A stretch of 6,595 nt of DNA from Rhodospirillales bacterium (GTDB lineage: Bacteria > Pseudomonadota > Alphaproteobacteria > Acetobacterales > Acetobacteraceae). The DNA lies in the NCBI GenBank assembly GCA_903644035.1, contig CAHJXG010000230.1:1-6595 (forward strand), in the 5' to 3' direction. A program made the translations under genes and the position numbers. Numbering within the stretch: position 1 is the first letter of the stretch; every line of letters starts with the position of its first letter. Of the stretch, positions 1 through 6,595 are shown piece after piece. Below the pieces are notes generated by a model. It made no database searches. It was not told where the DNA came from and saw nothing but the letters and a program-made list of their open reading frames with translations.

Positions 1-483
1 CGGCGCCGCGGTCTCGAACAGGCCGGTGGACACGTCGAGCCACGCGGCCCCGAGCGCCGCGCCGACGCGGGCCAGCGCCAGCAGCAGGTTCGGGCGGTGC
101 GCGTCGAGCAGGCTGTCCTCTGTCAGCGTGCCCGGCGTGACCAGGCGCACCACGGCGCGGCGCAGCGGACCCTTGCCGGTGCGCCCCTTTGCCGGCTCCA
201 TCTGCTCCGCCACCGCGACGCGGAAGCCGCGGCGGATCAGGCGGGACAGGTAGGCCTCGGCCGCGTGCACCGGGACGCCGCACATCGGAATCGGCGCGCC
301 GTTGTGCTCGCCGCGCCGGGTCAGCGCGATATCGAGGGCGCTGGCGGCGGCCTCCGCGTCGGTGAAGAACAGCTCGTAGAAGTCGCCCATGCGCAGGAAC
401 AGCAGCGCGTCGGGGTTGTCGGCCTTGAGCGCGAACCACTGGGCGATAGCCGGGGACGCGCCGGCGGCGCTGGGAAGCTCCAT
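1..483 (-). CDS. mutS: DNA mismatch repair protein MutS, N-terminal part (cut by window edge)
   Basis: MutS recognises base mismatches and small loops in newly replicated DNA and recruits MutL to start repair in the cytoplasm. The 161 codons present read from ATG at 483 to the left edge with no stop, so only the mismatch-recognition domain I and the start of domain II are visible; the core, clamp and ATPase domains lie outside. The hallmark is GDFYELF: F35-Y36-E37 matches the Phe-x-Glu pair that contacts the mismatch (Phe36/Glu38 in E. coli). Other typical MutS stretches are [28 protein letters not shown] and [11 protein letters not shown]. The start is supported by AGGA 7 nt upstream. An earlier ATG, 8 nt before it, is out of frame with the MutS reading. 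The gene is transcribed divergently from maeB. Nothing in the visible part looks damaged. Confidence 0.96.
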   Translation of the reverse strand, partial: MELPSAAGASPAIAQWFALKADNPDALLFLRMGDFYELFFTDAEAAASALDIALTRRGEHNGAPIPMCGVPVHAAEAYLSRLIRRGFRVAVAEQMEPAKGRTGKGPLRRAVVRLVTPGTLTEDSLLDAHRPNLLLALARVGAALGAAWLDVSTGLFETAAP

Positions 484-602
484 GGCGCCATCCTAACAAG
501 CCATGCCGCACCTGCGAAGCGGCTGGGTTACGCGCACCGTTCGGCTGTCGTATGCAGATTGTTCAAACGGGACGACACCCGGCGCGCTTGAGGAGACGAT
601 CC
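484..602. promoter_or_regulatory. Divergent mutS/maeB intergenic region
   Basis: These 119 nt must carry the promoters of both mutS (leftward) and maeB (rightward), unless mutS is transcribed without a leader. On the maeB side, GAGGAG at 590-595 lies 7 nt before ATG 603 and is a good ribosome binding site. A possible maeB -10 is TATGCA at 551-556, with TTACGC 17 nt upstream, but both hexamers match the sigma-70 consensus poorly. On the mutS side, TGTTAGG (minus strand, 498-492) lies just before the start and recurs in two other upstream regions of this window. I see no clear operator, riboswitch or terminator. Confidence 0.5.
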
Positions 603-2880
<2,278 letters not shown>

Positions 2881-2891
<11 letters not shown>

Positions 2892-4221
2892 ACCTTTGGT
2901 CGGGACCGAGACGTTGGATCAACCGAGCCTGAACCCTTTGGCTGACGAGCGGCCGGCAGAGGTCGCGAACCGCCTCAAGAGCATCTTCGCCGGGTCAATC
3001 GGCAACCTGATCGAGTGGTACGACTTCTACGTCTACAACTCGTTCGCGATCTACTTCGCCAAGTCGTTCAGCAGCAGCACCGACCCGACGGTGCAGTTCC
3101 TCACGGCGTTCAGCATCTACGCGGTCGGCTTCGTCATCCGGCCCATTGGCGGCTTCGTCCTCGGCTACTACGCCGACCGGAAGGGCCGGCGCGCGGCGCT
3201 CACCTTGTCCGTCTTCCTGATGTGCGCCGGCTCCGGCCTGATCGCGGTGCTGCCGACCTACGCCAGCGTCGGCGTCTGGGCGCCGCTGCTGCTGCTGCTG
3301 GCCCGGCTGCTGCAAGGGCTGTCGCTGGGCGGCGAGTATGCGTCGTCCGCCACGTATCTCAGCGAGATCGCCGGGTCGAAGCATCGCGGCTTCTACAGCT
3401 CGTTCCAATACGTGACGCTGATCGGCGGCCAGGTCGTCGCAGCCTTCGTGCTGCTGGTCATGCAGCAGGCGTTCACCGGGGCGGAGCTTGAGGCCTGGGC
3501 CTGGCGCATCCCCTTCGCCATCGGCGCGTTCGGCGCGCTGTATGGCCTGTATCTGCGCCGCAACCTGGCCGAGACCGAGGAGTGGAAGCGGGCGAGCCGC
3601 GAGCCGCGGCAGAACCTGATCCGTGAGCTGCTCAGCCATCCCAAGGAGCTGCTGCTGGTGTTCGGCCTGACGATGGGCGGCACCACGGCGTTCTACACGT
3701 TCAGCAGCTACATGCCGACATACCTCGCCAACACGCTGAAGTTCCCGCGCGAGTGGGTGGCTGAGATCAGCTTCATCACCCTGATCCTCTATGCCGCCAT
3801 GCAGCCGGTGTTCGGCGCCATCAGCGACCGGATCGGCCGGCGCCCGGTGCTGATGTGGTTCGGCGTCATGGGCACGCTGTGCACCGTCCCGATCCTGACC
3901 GCGCTCGGCGCGACGACCGGCTACACCCAGGCGCTGCTGCTGATCCTGGCGGCGCTGGTGATCGTGTCCGGCTACACCTCGATCAACGCGGTGGTGAAGG
4001 CCGAGCTGTTCCCCGCCGGGGTGCGGGCGCTGGGGGTGGGACTGCCCTACGCGCTCGCAGCCTCGATCTTCGGCGGCACGGCGCCCCTCATCGCGCTGCA
4101 GTTCAAGGCGGCCGGGCACGAGAGCTGGTTCTACTGGTACGTGACCGCGCTCACGTTCCTCTCACTGCTGGTCTACACGCTGATGCGGGACACCAAGGTG
4201 CACACGCGGATGGAGAGCTGA
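2881..4221 (+). CDS. kgtP: MFS metabolite:H+ symporter, 2-oxoglutarate permease (KgtP) type
   Basis: A 446-residue inner-membrane transporter of the metabolite:H+ symporter family, predicted to import 2-oxoglutarate or a related dicarboxylate with protons. Family marks are GNLIEWYDFYVY (41-52), RPIGG (87-91), the MFS loop motif GYYADRKGRR (95-104) and its second-half repeat GAISDRIGRR (312-321). GLSLGGEYASSATYLSE (146-162), FQYVTLIGGQ (175-184) and AELFPAGVRALGVGL (374-388) closely resemble E. coli KgtP as I remember it. About 12 hydrophobic segments are present. The N-terminal 30 residues are polar and variable. ATG 2881 overlaps the maeB end by 11 nt and has no good ribosome binding site of its own, so translation is probably coupled to maeB; TTG 2860 is a weaker upstream alternative, and no other ATG occurs before residue 114. 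The MHS family also carries citrate, proline/betaine and shikimate, so the substrate is inferred. The gene symbol is by similarity. Confidence 0.85.
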
Positions 4222-4229
4222 GGCGCCGC

Positions 4230-4937
4230 TCAGGCGGACATCTCCGCCACGCGCGGCGTCTCCGCCTTGGACGCGCCTTCGGTCTTCGGCGTGCCCTCGG
4301 TCAGCATCTCGATCCGGCCGGTGATCTGGCCGCCATCCGCGACCTGCAGGCGCCGGCAGCGGGCGGTGCCCAGCACCTTGCCGGTGGCGCGGACGATCAG
4401 GTTGCCGCGCGCCGTGAGCGTGCCGTCGATGATGCCGGCGATCTCCGCGTCCTCGACCTCGACCTCGCCCTTGAACACGCCGCCTTGCGCGATGCTCAGC
4501 TCGGTCGCGTGGATCATCGTGGCCTCGAACATGCCCTCGACAACCAGCCGCTCGGCGTCTGCGACGGTTCCCTGCACGGAGATGCCGCGGCCGACGACCA
4601 GGGTGCGGCGCTCCGCAGGCTCCGGCGCGCGGTCCGGCATCGGGACGGGGCGCGGCGGGGCGACGAGGCTCGGCGCCGCATTGCCGGGGGACGGCGTAAG
4701 CGTGCTGGGCGCCCCGAGGCTCGGGGCGGAAAACGGCGTGCGGGCCATGGCAGGGGCCTCCTTGGATGGGGTGGGGCGGTAGGGCGGGACGCCGAGGCCG
4801 GTGTCCGGCCGAACCGGCGGGCGCGGCGCATCCAGCACGGCGGCGCCCGTCAGGCTATCGGCGGCGCCTGGCGTGTCGTGCTGCGGGGTGGGTGCTTCGT
4901 TGCCCATGGAACCTTCAGGTTTGCGACGCTTGAACAC
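4230..4937 (-). CDS. Bactofilin family polymer-forming cytoskeletal protein with long proline-rich N-terminal tail
   Basis: Bactofilins self-assemble without nucleotide into beta-helical filaments that scaffold envelope enzymes at the membrane. The 235-residue product has its bactofilin domain at about 109-212. It starts RTLVVGRGISVQG and continues through short glycine-spaced beta repeats such as LVVEG, GGVFKGEVE, GIIDGTLTA and ATGKVLG, ending DGGQITGRIE. Residues 1-108 are rich in proline and alanine and look disordered; residues 213-235 form a short polar tail. The GTG start at 4937 is chosen because a perfect AAGGAGG lies 6 nt upstream and gives the N-terminus MFKRRK, similar to the MF-S/K-R-K starts of other bactofilins. 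An upstream ATG at 4973 has no such site. ATG 4748 (Met64) has its own AAGGAGG 8 nt before it and would give a 172-residue form, nearer the common family length. The gene converges on the permease gene with an 8-nt gap. The family call is firm; its role in this cell is unknown. Confidence 0.9.
   Translation of the reverse strand: MFKRRKPEGSMGNEAPTPQHDTPGAADSLTGAAVLDAPRPPVRPDTGLGVPPYRPTPSKEAPAMARTPFSAPSLGAPSTLTPSPGNAAPSLVAPPRPVPMPDRAPEPAERRTLVVGRGISVQGTVADAERLVVEGMFEATMIHATELSIAQGGVFKGEVEVEDAEIAGIIDGTLTARGNLIVRATGKVLGTARCRRLQVADGGQITGRIEMLTEGTPKTEGASKAETPRVAEMSA
4757..4763 (-). promoter_or_regulatory. Internal Shine-Dalgarno site in the bactofilin gene
   Basis: On the minus strand this reads AAGGAGG and is followed by an 8-nt spacer (CCCCTGCC) and an in-frame ATG at 4748 (Met64 of the long form). 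The match to the anti-Shine-Dalgarno sequence is complete and the spacing is near ideal. It overlaps codons for Lys59-Glu60-Ala61, so chance from coding constraint is possible. If used, it would produce a 172-residue bactofilin starting MARTPFSAPS. Confidence 0.5.
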
Positions 4938-4943
4938 ACGAAT

Positions 4944-4950
4944 CCTCCTT
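4944..4950 (-). promoter_or_regulatory. Shine-Dalgarno site that sets the GTG start of the bactofilin gene
   Basis: On the minus strand this reads AAGGAGG, followed by ATTCGT and then GTG at 4937. It is the strongest ribosome binding site near the 5' end of this reading frame. It supports GTG over the upstream ATG at 4973, whose use would translate through this site, and over ATG 4907 (Met11), which lies 36 nt beyond it. Confidence 0.75.
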
Positions 4951-4990
4951 CGAGGCTGCGCGCCCCAGGTCACGGTGCGCGTTTGCTAGG

Positions 4991-5023
4991 GCCTAACATA
5001 AGCCGGTAGTGTTTCACAACCCG
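4991..5023 (-). promoter_or_regulatory. Candidate bactofilin promoter in AT-rich island
   Basis: The gap between the EI24 gene and the bactofilin gene is clearly richer in A and T than its surroundings, especially about 4988-5036. On the minus strand it contains CGGGTTG (5023-5017), 17 nt, then ATGTTAGGC (4999-4991), about 54 nt before the GTG start. Read as a sigma-70 promoter, TTGTGA (5019-5014) would be the -35 and TTAGGC (17 nt later) the -10, though this -10 is far from TATAAT. The same two blocks occur with 16-nt spacing upstream of the PfkB-family gene, which is the main reason for calling it a promoter. Confidence 0.4.
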
Positions 5024-5034
5024 TAACAAAATTT

Positions 5035-5688
5035 TCAGCGCGAGCGGTTCAGCACGTGCACCATCGCCGCCGTGCCGACGACGGGCACCAGCAGGTTCAG
5101 GCCCGGCACGCTGCCCGCCAGCGCCAGCGCCACGCCTTGGGCCAGCACCGTCAGGCGCAGCTCGGCATGGCGACGCAGCGCCTCCGGCCGTCCCATGCGG
5201 CGCATGGCCACCCCCATGAACAGGCCACGGCCGATGGCCCAGCCGGCCACCAGCCATCCGAGCACGAGGCCGACTCCGGGCAGCAGGATCGCCAGCAGCA
5301 AGGCGACGACCTGCAGCGCCAGGACCTGCGCCCCGAGCGCCAGGCCGTCCCATGCCTGCACGGCCAAGGGGGCGCCCAGCGGGACCGGGAGGCTCGGATA
5401 GAACCGCCGGTCCACCGCGGCGGCGATGCGGTCCATATAGAGCGTCGCGATCAGCAGGGCGACCGGCACGAACAGCCACAAGGCCAGCAGCGCCGCGCCC
5501 ACGCCGCCAGCGAGGCCAGCGAGCCAGCCCAGCCAGCCCGGCCGCGCCACGACCTGTTCCACCGCCCAGACGCTGCCCGCCAGCAGCCCCAGGAACACCG
5601 TGCCCGACAGCGCGAGGCTGCGCCAGACGACGCCGAGGAACACCGGGTCCTGCAACTGGGCGACGGCGCGCAAGAGGGGAGACAGCAT
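5035..5688 (-). CDS. EI24 domain-containing (CysZ-like) integral membrane protein
   Basis: A 217-residue inner-membrane protein of the EI24/CysZ family (old DUF540). CysZ of E. coli is a sulfate transporter, but most alphaproteobacterial members are uncharacterised, so sulfate transport should not be assumed here. Hydrophobic segments lie at about 18-44, 52-83, 115-136, 137-160 and 178-212. The family marks I recognise are the DRRFYP stretch after the second hydrophobic block (93-98), the LLPGVGLVLGWLVAGWAIGRGLF block (135-157) and the C-terminal PGLNLLVPVVGTAAMVHVL (195-213). The start at 5688 has AGGA with an 8-nt spacer upstream. It is 97 nt upstream of the bactofilin gene on the same strand, so read-through is possible but tight operon spacing is absent. 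It is divergent from the PfkB-family gene. No signal peptide beyond the first membrane segment is seen. Confidence 0.85.
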   Translation of the reverse strand: MLSPLLRAVAQLQDPVFLGVVWRSLALSGTVFLGLLAGSVWAVEQVVARPGWLGWLAGLAGGVGAALLALWLFVPVALLIATLYMDRIAAAVDRRFYPSLPVPLGAPLAVQAWDGLALGAQVLALQVVALLLAILLPGVGLVLGWLVAGWAIGRGLFMGVAMRRMGRPEALRRHAELRLTVLAQGVALALAGSVPGLNLLVPVVGTAAMVHVLNRSR

Positions 5689-5723
5689 GGCAGGCGTCCT
5701 GAAGTCTGGGTGGGAGGGCGTGG

Positions 5724-5755
5724 CGGGTTGCCGGCAGGTAAGGCGGATGTTAGGC
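5724..5755 (+). promoter_or_regulatory. Candidate promoter of the PfkB-family kinase gene
   Basis: Within the 111-nt divergent gap between the EI24 and kinase genes (5689-5799), the plus strand carries CGGGTTG (5724-5730), 16 nt, then ATGTTAGGC (5747-5755), ending 44 nt before the ATG. The same pair of blocks lies before the bactofilin gene. TTGCCG (5728-5733) could act as a -35. The rest of the gap shows no further clear signal apart from the AGGAG ribosome binding site at 5790-5794. Confidence 0.35.
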
Positions 5756-5799
5756 GCACGCCAGGCCCTCGCGTCCCGGGGTGCGCATCAGGAGCAACC

Positions 5800-6595
5800 A
5801 TGTCCCAGTCCACCCCCGCCCGGTTCGACATCCTCGGCATCGGCAACGCCATCGTGGACGTGGTGGCGCCGACGGGGGATGACTTCCTGTCGCGGCACGA
5901 CCTGCGCAAGGGCGGCATGGCGCTGATTTCCGCCGAGCAGGCGGAGGCGCTGTATGCGGCGATGCCGCCAGGCCAGGAAAGCAGCGGCGGGTCGGCGGCG
6001 AACACCTGCGCCGTGGCGGCCGGGCTGGGCGCCCGGGTGGCGTTCATGGGCAAGGTCGCCGACGACCCGCTGGGTGCTGCGTTCCGCCACGACATCACCG
6101 CCGCCGGGGTGCACTTCCCGACGGCGCCGCTGCAGGGGGGAGCGCCGACGGCACGCTGCCTGATCGCGGTGACGCCGGACGGCCAGCGCACCATGAGCAC
6201 CTACCTGGGCGCCTGCGTCAGCTTCGGCGGCCCGGACCTGGACGAGGCCCTGGTGGCCGACAGCGCCGTGACATACCTGGAGGGCTACCTGTTCGACCCG
6301 CCCTCCGCACAGACGGCGTTCCTGCGCGCGGCCGCGGTGGCGCATGGGGCCGGGCGGCTGGTGTCGCTGTCGCTGTCGGATGCGTTCTGCGTCGACCGGC
6401 ACCGGGCGGCGTTCCGCGGCCTGGTGCGCGACCACGTCGACATCCTGTTCGCCAACGAGGCCGAGGTGTGCAGCCTTTATGAGGAGAACGAGTTCGAGGA
6501 CGCCGCGCGGCGCGCCGGCGCGGATGCGGCGCTCGCGGTGCTGACCCGCAGCGAGGCGGGAAGCGTCGTGCTGCGCGGCGCCGAGCGGGTGGAGG
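5800..6595 (+). CDS. PfkB-family carbohydrate/nucleoside kinase, adenosine kinase-like (3' end outside window)
   Basis: Ribokinase/PfkB kinases phosphorylate sugars or nucleosides from ATP in the cytoplasm; this subtype is usually annotated adenosine kinase (adenosine to AMP) in alphaproteobacteria. The 265 codons visible of an expected 330 or so include the N-terminal substrate-side motif GIGNAIVDVVAP (13-24), the PfkB signature GGSAANT (63-69), GKVADDPLG (84-92), TPDGQRTMSTYLGAC (125-139), the substrate-lid region and VDILFANEAEV (213-223). The C-terminal signature with the catalytic aspartate (DTxGAGD type) and the ATP-binding loop lie beyond the edge, so activity cannot be judged. ATG 5800 is supported by AGGAG with a 5-nt spacer and by the usual short lead into the first beta strand. 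It is divergent from the EI24 gene. The substrate could also be a ribokinase- or fructokinase-type sugar; adenosine is inferred from overall resemblance. Confidence 0.9.
   Translation, partial: MSQSTPARFDILGIGNAIVDVVAPTGDDFLSRHDLRKGGMALISAEQAEALYAAMPPGQESSGGSAANTCAVAAGLGARVAFMGKVADDPLGAAFRHDITAAGVHFPTAPLQGGAPTARCLIAVTPDGQRTMSTYLGACVSFGGPDLDEALVADSAVTYLEGYLFDPPSAQTAFLRAAAVAHGAGRLVSLSLSDAFCVDRHRAAFRGLVRDHVDILFANEAEVCSLYEENEFEDAARRAGADAALAVLTRSEAGSVVLRGAERVE

Noticed and set aside
26..591. Plus-strand frames opposite mutS
   Set aside because: The minus strand reads as MutS domain I with its diagnostic FYE motif; the plus-strand frames are shadows.
552..602. Upstream ATG that would extend maeB by 17 residues
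   Set aside because: There is no ribosome binding site before it, the added residues are arginine-rich and unlike the family, and ATG 603 has a well-placed GAGGAG.
2995..4119. A 374-codon minus-strand frame antisense to the permease gene
   Set aside because: Composition is typical of an antisense shadow (R, Q, E, A, H-rich), and the opposite strand encodes an unmistakable MFS transporter.
4233..4248. Perfect 6-bp hairpin (GGCGGA, 4-nt loop, TCCGCC) just after the permease stop
   Set aside because: It lacks a T-tract on either strand and lies inside the last codons of the bactofilin gene, so it is not a convincing intrinsic terminator. It might still slow polymerase at the convergent junction.
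3855..5009. A 384-codon plus-strand frame running through the permease end and across the bactofilin gene
   Set aside because: It conflicts with two recognisable genes, and its translation is arginine/alanine/glycine-rich without any domain.
5010..5028. Imperfect palindrome TGTTTC...GTAACA in the AT-rich island
   Set aside because: Only five of the six outer positions pair, with a 7-nt gap. It overlaps the candidate promoter and is too weak to name as a regulator site.
5754..5786. Inverted repeat GCGCAC...GTGCGC in front of the PfkB-family kinase gene
   Set aside because: Only 6 bp with a 21-nt gap, built from GC-rich words that recur by chance here; not enough to call an operator or leader hairpin.

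Overview
The window is very GC-rich (about 70% by eye), with dense coding and GC-biased third codon positions. All six genes resemble alphaproteobacterial families. A free-living Rhodospirillales or Acetobacteraceae-type organism fits best, but this is a judgement from protein resemblance, not a database result. The region looks chromosomal: I see no insertion sequence, integrase, tRNA, rRNA, CRISPR array or phage gene.

Layout from left to right. (1) The 5' part of mutS (mismatch repair) lies on the minus strand at 1-483 and runs off the left edge. (2) A 119-nt divergent intergenic region follows. (3) On the plus strand, maeB (603-2891) encodes an NADP-dependent malic enzyme with a C-terminal phosphotransacetylase-like domain. 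Its last 11 nt overlap the start of a KgtP-type 2-oxoglutarate/metabolite:H+ symporter gene (2881-4221). (4) Convergent to these, 8 nt away, is a minus-strand bactofilin gene (4230-4937) with a long proline-rich N-terminal tail. (5) Upstream of it on the same strand is an EI24/CysZ-like membrane protein gene (5035-5688). (6) Divergent from that, on the plus strand, a PfkB-family (adenosine kinase-like) sugar/nucleoside kinase gene begins at 5800 and runs off the right edge.

How the genes work together. maeB and the permease form a probable translationally coupled pair that links uptake of a C4/C5 dicarboxylate with conversion of malate to pyruvate and NADPH. The bactofilin and EI24 genes concern the cell envelope or cytoskeleton. 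They share a strand but are separated by 97 nt, including an AT-rich island that probably holds the bactofilin promoter.

The gene content is ordinary. Two details deserve a second look. First, the bactofilin gene has two equally perfect AAGGAGG Shine-Dalgarno sites, one before a GTG start and one inside the gene before an in-frame ATG, which predicts long and short isoforms. Second, the bactofilin and PfkB upstream regions share a two-part promoter-like element, CGGGTTG-N16/17-ATGTTAGGC, and its TGTTAGG core also occurs just before mutS. I found no evidence for a novel multi-gene system.
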